Shown here piece after piece: positions 33,604 through 44,494 of a stretch of DNA of 64,000 bases. The notes under the pieces are model-generated. The model worked only from the letters and a program-made list of their open reading frames with translations. It was not told where the DNA came from and searched no databases. The stretch lies in NCBI GenBank assembly GCA_900073065.1, contig FJOG01000022.1, forward strand, positions 757,047 through 821,046, in the 5' to 3' direction. Position 1 is the first letter of the stretch; each line of letters starts with the position of its first letter. The DNA is from Phialocephala subalpina. Lineage: Eukaryota > Ascomycota > Leotiomycetes > Helotiales > Mollisiaceae. The translations under genes and the position numbers were made by a program.

Positions 33604-35302
33604 ATGGCTGAACCTGCCACTGAACCTCGTTTTACCTGTTTCCCGAATTTCCCGAAAGAAATACGAGTTCTGATATGGGAGACAGCTCTGCCAGGGCCAA
33701 GAGTCGTGAACATTAAGCAAAAGAGGCTAAACAAGACAACTGGGGATTGGGAGGATGAGCATAAAGAGGAATGGCCCAACGACTACGCAGGTCTCGAAGA
33801 TGGTTCCCTAGCAAAGGGGTTTTCACTGCCGGGGTATCAGGCAATGTGTCGTGCGGAAGTCGAGGAAAATCTTGAAATGGCTGGAAACGAGAAAGACGGC
33901 TACAGAGGGGGCTGTTGTCTACTTGCACCTGGGTGTGATCCCGTCATCGTTGGAGCACTGGGTGCTCGTGGTCTCGAGCCATTCAACTGCACCCTTTCCG
34001 CTGCTTCGAGTCGTTGTTCTAACTCGGCGTTTCTCTCGCGCAATGCTCGCAATTCCAAACTTTGTTGTAGTTGAGCATTTTGTTCTCGGATAGTTCGCAG
34101 TTCCTCCTGTTGTTGCCGAATGATCCACTGAGACTCGGTGGAAATTTGTGAACTGTGGCGGGAGTGTTCGGAGTGGCGGGGAGATATCGGCCTCCGTCGA
34201 TGTCGAACGTGCACCATATTCCGCGAACAACCACTCCTTGAGTAGGACCCAGTTGTTGAACATCGCTAACTCCGCCTGATCGTTGCTAATGCGAGCCATC
34301 ATGATCCGCTTTTTGATTGACGGAGAAACGTAATTTCGAGCGACCACGGCCTGTAGTTGACTGTCCATAACACCATCGGCAAGGAAGTAGTCTTCTGTCT
34401 CCATGATCCAGACTCTCACGTCGTTCTTCGGTGGTGTGAAGATCGAAGGTTGCTTGACCCTAGGACGCTCCCGGGTTCTTCTGTTCGGGTATACCTCGGA
34501 CTGCCCAACACCGGAGATCACATACAGTACGTCTGTCGAGACATTTGAAGTGCTGTCTAAGCATTACGTACGCATATTCGAGGCCGTGGACTCTCCTACC
34601 AGGGCATGGTTCGACTTCGAGATTGATACACTATACTAGGGTCCGGGCACGTTCTCGTGCGACTCCTACTACGGCTGGTATGTTATAACAGACGTACTTG
34701 AGCAGGGTTCATGCCTCTAGACATAATGTCTCACTCCAAGATATCAATCGATTAGTGGTCAAGGATGGGTGGAAAACAGATGAGGACATCGGAGCTGTGC
34801 TTGGTTGTTTGGGATGCTGGAGCTCCTATGCAAATTCACGCACCTCGAAAAGCTCACCTTCGTTCATGAGCATAGTAGTGAACCAGATGCAGTAGTCAGC
34901 ACATCCATTGTTTTTATTGACCCTATCGATGTAGCAGACGTTCTGTCACGATACGAGGCAAAGTACAAGGACCCGCGACAGTGGGCAGCAGGATCTCTCG
35001 ATTTCGAAACTCTTGTGTTTCGATACCAGATATCCGTCATCGAACAGCATAGATTCGCCAAACCCATTCAAGCAAATCCGCTAACATTTACGATACTTGA
35101 TAAGATATTGATCGGCTACTGGAATGGAATAACTTCATCGGGGTTCCTCCGCCCCCTGCCATGCCTACGTTCGAGGACAAGATCGGGGGGTCAGCTGCCG
35201 CCTTTGAGAACTCTAGAGTTTTGGCGTGTTTTTGGTACGGAGAAGTGCCAAGAGTTCAACGATTTGTACAATGACTATCTACAAAAGCGCCATTCGTGCT
35301 AG
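33604..35302 (+). pseudogene. 2EXR pseudogene split by retroelement fragment
   Basis: The frame begins MAEPATEPRFTCFPNFPKEI and carries PGPRVVNIKQKRLNKTTGDW up to about 33914 (EKDGYRG). Foreign sequence follows until about 34488. Beyond it the 2EXR match resumes with YTSDCPTPEITYSTSVETF and FDFEIDTLY, ending at a TAG at 34637. Further matching segments with frame changes follow: GMLELLCKFTHLEKLTFVHE, IDPIDVADVLSRYEAKY and GSLDFETLVFRYQ, to 35302. The copy at 26296 is the closest relative by eye (APEITFVC and FEIDTLYL at the same places). The insertion and the extra stop make this a pseudogene. Confidence 0.8.
33915..34488 (-). mobile_element. retrotransposon gag-like fragment inside 2EXR pseudogene
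   Basis: On the minus strand an open frame carries a capsid-like segment (PSIFTPPKNDVRVWIMETED, later WVLLKEWLFAEYGA), the style of fungal Ty3/Gypsy Gag. Further along, in another frame, is a Gln/Glu-rich coiled-coil segment (QQQEELRTIREQNAQLQQSL). No protease, reverse transcriptase, integrase or long terminal repeat is visible, and I could not identify a target-site duplication. It is a short inert remnant that interrupts the host gene. Confidence 0.65.
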
Positions 35303-35992
35303 CAGAGTTACACCAGTGAATATCTTGACTTACAGACTACCCACGTGATTGATGATATGTTTTGCTTTGCTCTTCTCAGAGCCGGCATTGCAGAAAGCGC
35401 CCTACGACCACAAAACTACCTTCTCTATCAAAATTTCTTTCCTTGTTGCCCACGAATTCTAGGTCATGTGCTAGCGTTGTAGCCTCAGGCTGCTATTGAA
35501 TGTCCCTGAATTTTGCAGAATTTCTCACGACCAACCTCCTTTTATATCAGCAACACCCCCCTCGACGCTTGAAGTTGCCCACGATTATAACCTCCTACAA
35601 AATTACGCAGAAATGATTCAATAAACACCTTCGATATTCATCCGAGCCGAGCTGCATGCAGCTTCTGATTCACAATGACTCGCCATCAATCCTCATTGAA
35701 TATCCCATACCAGACATTCTGCCCCATGAACGAAGAATTCCCTCAACGATGCATGGCCTCCCGCCAACCCAGTCACTCGACTGCCTCCCAACGATACAGC
35801 GCCTAGCAACCAATCCGTGCGAATCATACCATATTGTGAAGGGTAGGCGGGCATATCAAAGAAGTCTTGCGCTCACATGGCAATTGAATCTTTAACTTTT
35901 GCTCTTGCTTGATGCGCTGAAATTATTCCATTCGCTCTACATGCGCTATATCTGAGAATTTATCCATGCATTTGATACAAAAAATGAGGAGA
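35303..35992. other. intergenic, no gene recognised
   Basis: Nothing recognised. Confidence 0.4.
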
Positions 35993-38278
35993 TCAGTCCA
36001 TTTCCTCGTCGGCAGCCTCACCCTCCTCTGCAACCTCATCTGCAAGAGCCAACACAGCCAAATACTTCTCCAACTCGTCCGTCTCCTCCCTATGTCTAGA
36101 GGTCTGGGACGCATCGTCACCAATGTTCACTCGAACCATGCGCTTGCCCAAATCTGCTTGATCCTTCAACGCCTTGAACGTATTCTCGTACAATGAGGCT
36201 GGGGTATCTTTGAACACAAGCTCATCCTTCATTGTCGTCTCCAGAAGGCTGGCAATCTCTTTCTGCTTCAGAGCATAGTGCTCCCATGGGACGTCCTTGG
36301 CGGATCCAACGCTGACTCCTGCTTGGAAGTGAGAGAAACCACCACCTTGGGTGATATACCCAAGAGCAAAACGACTTAGCAGAATCTCGCCATACATACC
36401 ATGAGTTGGGTGAACGCAATGAAGGATCACCCACTGCTTATTTCTAAACGCATGCCCATGCTTTATTGCAATCGCTTCCATCAAATTCATGATATAGTTC
36501 GAGTTGACGTGCTTGGCGTGGTTGTAGAGTCGATCAACAGGATTCTTGGCGTATCCAACCTCGGTGAAAGCACGGGGAATGGTGCTATTTAGCGGGAGAC
36601 CATGCAAGCGGATCTTGGTCTGCTTGATCCATTCGAGAATAGTGGCCTTGTGTTTGCCCGTCTTGTCCTTGGTGCAATATCTGCGTTTGCCATCGTCCGA
36701 ATCCTGCTGCGTCCATTTGGCGCCCGCCGCGCCTACCTGTGAGTCAATGTCAAAAGCCAGTTTACTGTTCCGGTTGCGTCTCTGGTATCCGTCAACATAG
36801 TCTTCGGCATCCTGCAAGTAAACCAGGACCTGGGCTTTGGTTGGTGGAATGCCGTAATCGTTGACAAAGTAGTGGATGTAGATGCAAGGGCATTCGCTCT
36901 TCCTGGTCATTGGTACCCCGCCTTTCTCGAGTAGAGAATCCAAGGCTCTCTTTAGGGCAGGATTCCTATGATATTCAAGAGGTAGTGTTCCTTTGATAAT
37001 ATACTCCCGGATCAAGGGATCCATGCCAGCAACCATCAGTACCAAATAAAATATGAAATCATTGTACTCACATAATTTACTCGGCTTTGGTTGGTGGAAT
37101 GCCGTAATCGTTGACAAAGTAGTGGATGTAGATGCAAGGGCATTCGCTCTTCCTGGTCATTGGTACCCCGCCTTTCTCGAGTAGAGAATCCAAGGCTCTC
37201 TTTAGGGCAGGATTCCTATGATATTCAAGAGGTAGTGTTCCTTTGATAATATACTCCCGGATCAAGGGATCCATGCCAGCAACCATCAGTACCAAATAAA
37301 ATATGAAATCATTGTACTCACATAATTTACTCGAGGAGCTGGAATCGGCACTGAGATTAGCAATTCATCGTCAAAATCTTCATCAGACTCAACCCCCACC
37401 TCGGCATCTTCCTCCTCGACATCTCCCAATGCCATGTCCTCCTCCAACTCCTTGACCGATTCGTCCAAAATAATCTTCAATCCATCAGCCACAGACATCT
37501 GATCAACCACAGATCTCAAGTCCTGGAGACGTCGTGCTTGGCGCGGGTCTTCCAAAAGTTTCTTGGTGCTCGGTGTCAGAAGCGATCTGAACATCGAGCT
37601 AGCCACACGATTACGAGCTATCGGTGTATGCCCGCCTGTTCGTCTCGAGGATTGATTGGCCCGGGGTGTAGATGGTTGAGCCAGTCTTCTGGCAGGGTCG
37701 TTGAGGAAGGTCCTCTTCTGCACTGGTGCCGGCGGGGGAGGCATTTCTTTGTCAGAACCCTGGCGATCATCTCGATGATCCCTTGATGGCTTTATTCTGC
37801 GGGCTCTGATCACTCGCGGTGGCGAAACGTCGATGCGCTCAGGGGAGTCTCTCCCACGACCTACTGGGGAGTCGACATCCATTGCCAGCTCGTCCTCACT
37901 CTTCGACCGCTTCAATTGCTGCTTGTCTTTGCTAGGTGTATCGTCAAAGTCGCGCTTTCGAGCAGACAGAATGCTCGGTCGGGAGTGTTGCTTACTCCAA
38001 GCGGCTCCGAATCGCTCCTCCCATTCAGCCGCCTCTGATGGGTAAGATGCCTCAATCTGCGAGACAGGTACGATGAGAAGGTTGTTCTCGCCTTGGTAAT
38101 CTTCCCAGTACTGGATTTCGAAACAAATCGTGCCGTTCTGACGGATTCGCTTGTCCCATATCCTCCAGAGTTGCCAAATCTCCTCACCAACTTTATTTCT
38201 GGCGGGATCCTTGGGACCGGAGGCAGGGAATTCCAAAAAGAAGGCTCCTCGGGAGCTACTTTGACCTTGAGAGTCCAT
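35993..38278 (-). CDS. large nuclear-type protein, possible GIY-YIG-like segment
   Basis: I do not recognise the family. Exon 1 (37322-38278) encodes MDSQGQSSSRGAFFLEFPAS, then a compact domain (EEIWQLWRIWDKRI, TICFEIQYWEDYQ). A long basic, Ser/Pro-rich linker with nuclear-localisation-like runs follows (KQQLKRSKSE, RARRIKPSRDHRD), then an acidic stretch. Exon 2 (35993-37003) encodes a second globular part. This part includes TEVGYAKNPVDRLYNHAKHV and, about 60 residues on, GEILLSRFALGYITQGGGFS, an order reminiscent of GIY-YIG nucleases (speculative). Donor 37321 and acceptor 37004 join in phase and give 655 residues, provided splicing skips one copy of the 250 bp duplication (36833-37332). 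Splicing to the nearer acceptor at 37254 would stop early at PPTKAE. The gene is divergent from the coiled-coil gene at 39138. Confidence 0.7.
36833..37332. repeat. perfect 250 bp tandem duplication
   Basis: 36833-37082 and 37083-37332 are identical base for base by reading. The unit spans the end of exon 1, its intron and the first part of exon 2 of the minus-strand gene. It is either a very recent event or an assembly artefact. Confidence 0.95.
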
Positions 38279-39137
38279 TTTAAAAGCTTAAAAGCAAGTG
38301 TAATGCCACCTGCAAACGAGACTTGAATCGTTCGATCAAGAATCGTTGATTGACCGAAGTCAGGGGAGGGAACGGGTCGTGATTACCAATCGGAATCACT
38401 CACCAAGCAATGGCCAAAGGCAGCGAACTGCTAGAGAACCAAAGCTCAAAATGAGAGGGGGGAAAGTGAGAAAAGGGGCGCGAAAGATTGGAGAAGGGGC
38501 GGACGCAGGCGAAGTAGGAGAGCAAAACGACTGGGAGAAGGGCAACAGGATAATCCTGCGAATTCTGTGATGGGTCCTACGCGTTGTGGTCTAAAGAAAG
38601 ACAATATCTGGGTTGCAAAGAGCATCAAGGGACGACGAGAATAATTTCGCGAATCCGATGCTTTTCACTTCGCGACTGTCACGTGCGGTAAACACGCTAG
38701 GGAGGTTTGATATCACAACACAACTCCAAACCAACTTTCAATCAACTCTCGAGCAAACGACAACACATTTCTCAACACCATTTGTTTAATCGAACACACG
38801 CGAATCTCGAGAATCGACACCCTTTCTCCTCGATAGCTCCGGCTATTGAGGCTTTTATCTGATCGTTTTCCCCCTCTCTGCTCTTTCCCCCCTTCTCTCC
38901 TCCTTTGTTTCGCCCTCCCCCTCCCCCTCGCGACGTCCGTCACACGTCGCCACTCCTAGGATCTGCCTGAAACTAGCGATAGCTAGTTGACGGCTGTACT
39001 GATACTCTCTAGACTATTCATTTAGTTCTAGGAGTGGGTACCCCCCGGCTTCTGCCAACCCCCTTGAAATCTAGGTGAATTCCTAGTTTCAAGTTGTCGA
39101 CTCGCATTAGAGTTGATCAGAAACTTTCTGGAAAAAA
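38279..39137. promoter_or_regulatory. divergent promoter region
   Basis: About 860 bases separate the two divergent start codons. The stretch includes pyrimidine-rich tracts (38820-38930) and the leader element at 39098. No gene is seen. Confidence 0.5.
39098..39122 (+). promoter_or_regulatory. leader element shared with the helicase gene
   Basis: The sequence begins CGACTCGCATTAGAGTTG and ends AGAA, 15 bases before the ATG at 39138. Twenty-one of its 25 bases match the element upstream of the helicase gene at 54421-54445. Confidence 0.7.
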
Positions 39138-42100
39138 ATGCCTCCAAAGCAAACCCAAGCTGCGGCCCCGACATTGTCGGAAGATTACTTTGAAAAAGTA
39201 GTCGCAGTCGGCATGGGATTCGACCGCTTCAAGCGTCAAATGGACGCGGCCACGAAGCGACTCGAAGACGCCAAGGCCAGACTCGAGGAATTGCTCGGTG
39301 CGGGTGAAGTCCTCGAGACTGACGAGGCGCTGGAGCGAGAGCTAGCCGACAAGATCGCCAAGATTACCGAAGGCGAGAGACTCCTCGAATCTGCTCTCAA
39401 GCTGCTCGACGAGTGGAACAAGCGTCGCGCTGATATCGACGAGAGGATCAAGAAGCGTCGCGAGTTGATACAAAAGACCGTCGCCGATGCATTCCCACAA
39501 CTAGCAAGCAAGTTGACCAGCATCGAGACCTCCAATCAGTTGGAGTTTGTGCGTGTCTTGCAGGAGAATACCGACCTCATCTCGCAAAATTCCGGATTGA
39601 AGCATGCAATGTCCAAGAGACTCGGAGCAGCCGAATTATCCTTGGAGATCAAGGGATTCCTCGAGGAAGTCCACAAGCCAGCTGGACCAGATCCTACGAT
39701 TGTCGGTGGTCTTCAGAAGACCGCGCAGAGATTGAATGAGGAGAATGCCAACCTCAGAACCCTCGTTAAGGAATGGCAGGATAGAGTTGGTCGCCGAGAC
39801 GCTACGATTGCCCGCGAGAAGGAGAAGGGCCGTAAGCTGCAGGATGAGCTTAATGCCCTCAAGGTCAATTCCAAGGACGACGAAACCACTCGCAAGCGGC
39901 TCGAAAAGGACCTCGAGGTTCAGCGCAAGAAGGTTGAGAAATTGGAACAGAAAGTGTCGGCTCGAGAGGTAGCTCTGGAATCCTACGGAAACCAGGTGGA
40001 AGAATTGCAGAATAGTCTGGACCAAGTCGAAAGCCAGCTGGAGACTCGAAGCAATGAATTAGCCACTGCAAATGGCCTTGTCCGAACCAAGGAATCCGAG
40101 TTGCTCAACAAGAACAATGACCTTGTCAACGCCAGGAACGATCTCAGTGTCAAGGAGCGGGAATTGAAGAATGCCACACGGGATCTGAATACATCCAAGC
40201 AGGACCTCACCAGTATCCAGCAAGATCTGGAGAATAAGCAGCAGGAATTGAAAGATTTCCAGCAGGCTCTGAGCAATAAGGAGCAAGATGTACAGAATCT
40301 TCTGACGAGTAGCAAGATGGTCTTGACGAAGCAGTCTCGAATGAACGAAGAGGCTGCCATCATGGGAGGACACATTGGGGATCTGCGGAAGGATGTTGAT
40401 AGTCTGCGGGATGATGTCAAGGATGCCCGCGGCCAAAGAGACGAAATGTGCCGTCAACGAGATGAGGCTGAGAAGTCTCGAGACGAGACCAGCAACGCCC
40501 TTACCCAGACCTCGACCAGACTAAATGCCGTGGAAACCGCCAGAAGCAAGCTGAAGAATAAATACACGGGGTTGAAGATCATTTATGACTCTTGGAAGAG
40601 GCAGTACACCGATTTGCAGGCTACTTCTGCTGAGGAAATTCAAGGATTGGCCGAGCAGGTCGAAGACCTCGGTGCTCAAATCGAGGAATACGAAGGTACG
40701 ATCAGGAATCTCGAAGAAGCAAACGACGAGTTTCGAGATAGCAACTGGGAATATGCAGATGACGTTGCGGCTTTGAAGAAGCAATTGGAGGATCTGCGAA
40801 CAAGTTCGAACGAGACCAACACCACTCATCTCAGCACCATCGGGGAGCAAGCAGAGGCAATGACAAAGCTGAAGACAGAAAGCGCAGCCGCGGCAGAGGA
40901 ACACAAGCGAGTTGTAGAGTCACATGCCAAGAAGACCGATCAATGGGAGGCAGACAAGAAGAGTCTGGACAAGGAGATTGAGGATCTTCGTGCGAATGTC
41001 AAGCAGCTGCAGGCTCGGTCTGATGATTGGAAGGAAAAGGCAGAGACCACCCAGGCCGAGGTCGAGCGATTGAAGCCGTTTGAGAACAAATCAGCCGAGC
41101 TCGACAACAAGTTGAAGGGACTTCAGGGCATACAGGCTGTATCTGCAACGGTCAAGGAGGAGAATGAGCGGCTGAAGGTGGAAGAGCAAGCCGCCAAGGA
41201 TCTGAGACAGGAGAAGCTTGGTTGGGGGCAGGAACGAGTGAGCCTTCAGAGTAGGATCGACTCGATGACCGAGACTGGTCAACGAGATGAGGCAGAAGTC
41301 GAGAGACTGAAGCCAATCGAGACTCAGGCAAAGGAGCTCTTGGCGCAGCAGTCACAATGGCAGGAGGAGAAGATTGAGCTGGATGGCAAGATTGCATATC
41401 TGGAGCCATTCGAAAACAAATATCGACAACTCGAAACTACGAACTCCAGCCTGCAAGCAGATCTACGATCCAAGACAACCATTGCGAATCAAGTTCCTAC
41501 TCTGGCGGCCGAGATGCAGAAGCTGCAACAAAAGGAGGGCGCATACAAGCAGGAGATCAGGCAGCTGACATCCACCAACGAGGGACTCACTGCTGAGAAG
41601 CAGCGGCTCGACCAGTCATCCAAGGAGTGGGAACGCCAAGCCGGAAACTTCAAGCAGGAGAGAGACACCGCATTACTGAACGCCAAGCAACTTCGCGAGG
41701 TCCAGATACCCTTGCTTGAAAAGCGGGTAGAAGCCACTCGGGACTACTGGAAGGAGACCTACCATACTGCGATGCAGCAGAAACTTCAGACAACTACTGC
41801 ATCCCAGCAACAGGAGTTTGACAGGCTGGAAAGTGCACTGAGAAGGGAGCTGAAAGACACCAAGGAACAACTTCTCAAGCTCCAGAGCGAGTACGCCCTC
41901 CTGCATCAGATCTGGAAGGACCAGGACGAACGAATTGATGAGCTCGATGACACCAACAGTCAGCTCCAGGAGGAAGTTGACCGACTCCAGGTTTTTGAGG
42001 CCCGCCTGGATGAGAATATTGGCCGGTGGAACGCCCTCGTAACTCGAAAGGACTTTTACAAGGAGCGAGCTTCTAAATTTGAGGCGGAGCATACTCAGCT

Positions 42101-43784
42101 AAGGGAAAGAGCAGAGAAGTCGGAGAGAGATGGTTCGACGGTTGAACAGCAAAAGCGCAATATCACCAGCGAGCTGTACGAGCTGCACGCCAGGCTTGAT
42201 GTCACTGATACTGCCGCTGGAGTAAAGAAGATTCGTGCGCTGCAGGATGAACTGGAGGCGGCCCGCCAAAGCCTTGAATTTTCAGGACCAGAGATCGAAC
42301 CTACTTCGTTTGGGGAGATGGTTCTCTTAGGACTCCTCAAGGCAGAAGACCTCGAAGGTGCGAAGGCGAATCTCTCGACCCTCGAGGGGCAGTTGAGCTC
42401 CATCAGGGTAATGCTTGATGTCGATAACTTTGACGGTGCGAAGAAGAAGATCGAGGGACTGTTGGTCAAGGACAACAATCTGCACCGTCTTCTTCGGGCT
42501 ATCCAACTAACGGATGCGGATGAGGGAGTGAGGCTGCTCAACAGAATTTATCGCGACCTGACCAGTTGGGTATCGGAATTCGGGACTTCAGACTGGAAGG
42601 AGGTTTCCGCTGGCGTCAGCTTGTTGATAGCAAAGAAGGAGAATTGGGAGGCAGCCCAGGGATCCTTGAAGGAGCACAACAGCTGTGCTGCGAAACTTGA
42701 GAGTGCAAAGCAAGCAGCCAATGAGGAATTGGCCAAGGTAAAGGCACAGAATGAGAAGCTAACCAAGGAATTCGAACAGCTGAAGCTCAACACGGTTGAG
42801 AAGAAAGTGTATCAAGAGGTCTTGGATAGGCTAACAGACTTGCAGGATCAAGGTGATAGGATGGACCTTGATTCACTTCCGTTTCAACAGTCTCCGAGCC
42901 GACCATTGAACCCGACAGCATCGGCATTTCAATCCAATCAGGCATACGACTCTCCTTATCAGCGCCCACCTGGATCTCAGATGCATCAAGGATTTGGAGT
43001 TCCTCCTATTCTTCCTCCGCCTCAACAAGGATTTGTTCCAACTCCGGTATTTCGACAAGGACCTTCAGGACCATCCACATATGCTCCCAGTGGCTCGTCA
43101 GCTCAACCAGCACCTTATGGGCAGTATTCTCAGCAGGGCTACGGGCCCCAATTCCAAGGATATGGATCTCAACCTCAATTCCAGGCCCATGGATTTTCTG
43201 GACCACCCCAGTTCCAAGGCCCTGGATACAATCCGGGACTTCCCCAAATTGGATACCATGCTCCTACCCCACCTCCCACTCAGCCAGCCTATGGATCTGG
43301 ACCTTCTCGACCATACACACTGGCTCCCCCTCCGGCCGCTCCTCGATCAAGTCCTTCGGTACAATTCCGAAATCCTCCTCCTGGACAATCGATTGGACCT
43401 GCCCCTCGTCCATACGAATTCCTCGTCAGTGGATTCATGATTGGAGGAACTAGAGCCCCGAATGTTCTCCCTGAGTACATTCAGAAGATGGATGCTCAGA
43501 TTGCAGTGTGGCAGGCACAGCCAGGCAAGGGTCTGTGGTCAACTTGGACCTCACGCAGTGGTATACGTTGTGTAGATGTTAGGAGATCAGGTACTAACCC
43601 TACTTATGCCCCCCCCGCAAATGACCCCAATGGACAAGTTGCTTGCAAGAGATGTGTCAATAGACGCCTTCTGTGCGTTATGGTTGCAGAACTTGGTCTG
43701 CCTGCAGTAGTTCCCCTTCCGGTATCTGATAGGTCTCCCAACGCTAACGCAATGACCCGGGGTTATTACATCAAGGAGGAATAG
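39138..43784 (+). CDS. 1548-residue coiled-coil protein with Cys-rich tail
   Basis: This is an intronless gene of unknown family. After a short N-terminus (MPPKQTQAAAPTLSEDYFEK), residues about 20-1240 are almost entirely charged heptad sequence. They contain Lys/Glu/Gln-rich coiled coil of the kind seen in scaffolds, golgins and SMC arms, but no ATPase head. Internal near-repeats include AEVERLKPFENKSAELDNKL and AEVERLKPIETQAKELLAQ. Residues about 1250-1430 are Pro/Gln/Gly/Phe-rich with repeated QFQG and GYGPQF motifs, likely disordered. The last ~110 residues form a compact domain with four or more Cys (IRCVDVRRSG, ACKRCVNRRLLCVM), possibly zinc-binding. Start: the frame's first ATG, preceded by an A-rich GGAAAAAA and the shared leader element. 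An assembly or scaffold role is inference from composition only. Confidence 0.8.
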   Translation: MPPKQTQAAAPTLSEDYFEKVVAVGMGFDRFKRQMDAATKRLEDAKARLEELLGAGEVLETDEALERELADKIAKITEGERLLESALKLLDEWNKRRADIDERIKKRRELIQKTVADAFPQLASKLTSIETSNQLEFVRVLQENTDLISQNSGLKHAMSKRLGAAELSLEIKGFLEEVHKPAGPDPTIVGGLQKTAQRLNEENANLRTLVKEWQDRVGRRDATIAREKEKGRKLQDELNALKVNSKDDETTRKRLEKDLEVQRKKVEKLEQKVSAREVALESYGNQVEELQNSLDQVESQLETRSNELATANGLVRTKESELLNKNNDLVNARNDLSVKERELKNATRDLNTSKQDLTSIQQDLENKQQELKDFQQALSNKEQDVQNLLTSSKMVLTKQSRMNEEAAIMGGHIGDLRKDVDSLRDDVKDARGQRDEMCRQRDEAEKSRDETSNALTQTSTRLNAVETARSKLKNKYTGLKIIYDSWKRQYTDLQATSAEEIQGLAEQVEDLGAQIEEYEGTIRNLEEANDEFRDSNWEYADDVAALKKQLEDLRTSSNETNTTHLSTIGEQAEAMTKLKTESAAAAEEHKRVVESHAKKTDQWEADKKSLDKEIEDLRANVKQLQARSDDWKEKAETTQAEVERLKPFENKSAELDNKLKGLQGIQAVSATVKEENERLKVEEQAAKDLRQEKLGWGQERVSLQSRIDSMTETGQRDEAEVERLKPIETQAKELLAQQSQWQEEKIELDGKIAYLEPFENKYRQLETTNSSLQADLRSKTTIANQVPTLAAEMQKLQQKEGAYKQEIRQLTSTNEGLTAEKQRLDQSSKEWERQAGNFKQERDTALLNAKQLREVQIPLLEKRVEATRDYWKETYHTAMQQKLQTTTASQQQEFDRLESALRRELKDTKEQLLKLQSEYALLHQIWKDQDERIDELDDTNSQLQEEVDRLQVFEARLDENIGRWNALVTRKDFYKERASKFEAEHTQLRERAEKSERDGSTVEQQKRNITSELYELHARLDVTDTAAGVKKIRALQDELEAARQSLEFSGPEIEPTSFGEMVLLGLLKAEDLEGAKANLSTLEGQLSSIRVMLDVDNFDGAKKKIEGLLVKDNNLHRLLRAIQLTDADEGVRLLNRIYRDLTSWVSEFGTSDWKEVSAGVSLLIAKKENWEAAQGSLKEHNSCAAKLESAKQAANEELAKVKAQNEKLTKEFEQLKLNTVEKKVYQEVLDRLTDLQDQGDRMDLDSLPFQQSPSRPLNPTASAFQSNQAYDSPYQRPPGSQMHQGFGVPPILPPPQQGFVPTPVFRQGPSGPSTYAPSGSSAQPAPYGQYSQQGYGPQFQGYGSQPQFQAHGFSGPPQFQGPGYNPGLPQIGYHAPTPPPTQPAYGSGPSRPYTLAPPPAAPRSSPSVQFRNPPPGQSIGPAPRPYEFLVSGFMIGGTRAPNVLPEYIQKMDAQIAVWQAQPGKGLWSTWTSRSGIRCVDVRRSGTNPTYAPPANDPNGQVACKRCVNRRLLCVMVAELGLPAVVPLPVSDRSPNANAMTRGYYIKEE

Positions 43785-43984
43785 AGGTCTTAGAATATCA
43801 CCCTGTACATAGCACCAGATAGCTGAATGGAAGGCCTCCAAAAACATTTGTTTATTGTGACTGTGACTTCAGTAAATTCGGCTTCGTAGTTTTGTGATTG
43901 GGCCAAGTTTGAGATGAAGACTTCAACCCAGTTTATTTCTCGAAGCAGGGCAAGATCAAATTTGCTTCAATTGGTTGTGATCTC

Positions 43985-44494
43985 GTGCTCAAAGCATCCA
44001 TTGATATTCAAGGGGCGTTGTCGAATAATTTTCCATTTTCCATCACATTACCTGACGACGACGCTCCTATTCAACAGACGCCCTCCGATGCTACTCTCAA
44101 ACGCCACCGAAGCCTAGATATAATAGCCCAAGAGAGCGCAAGAAGACAGCGAGTCCGGATCACTGGCGGGGGCAAGCTTTCGAGATTTGCATACTTTTCG
44201 AGTCCAGCAGTTTCGAACCCATCTTCACTGAGAAAGCGAAAGCGATGTCCGCCCCGGATGCACAAGATCATGTTGCTAAATGTGGAAAATCTGCGTCTTC
44301 TTAAGACCTTGAGCAGGTGGAAGTCTCATCGAAGCCACGCAAGGGCGACGGGATTTTCAAGGCACAATGGAACGGACAACTTGCAGATCCAGTTGCAAAG
44401 CCATAATTCTCATGCTCCAGGAATGATCGGGCCTTGGCTTCTACGACCTCGATCTTCTTTTCGACACGTAATCCTTTTCCAATGTTCCACTTAA
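43985..44494 (+). CDS. possible orphan ORF or gene remnant
   Basis: This is a 169-codon frame whose first half has protein-like composition (LPDDDAPIQQTPSDATLKRH, RKRKRCPP resembling a nuclear signal). The second half is less so. There is no ATG in strong context (the frame begins at a TTG codon) and no domain. It may be a decayed exon. Confidence 0.15.
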   Translation: MLKASIDIQGALSNNFPFSITLPDDDAPIQQTPSDATLKRHRSLDIIAQESARRQRVRITGGGKLSRFAYFSSPAVSNPSSLRKRKRCPPRMHKIMLLNVENLRLLKTLSRWKSHRSHARATGFSRHNGTDNLQIQLQSHNSHAPGMIGPWLLRPRSSFRHVILFQCST

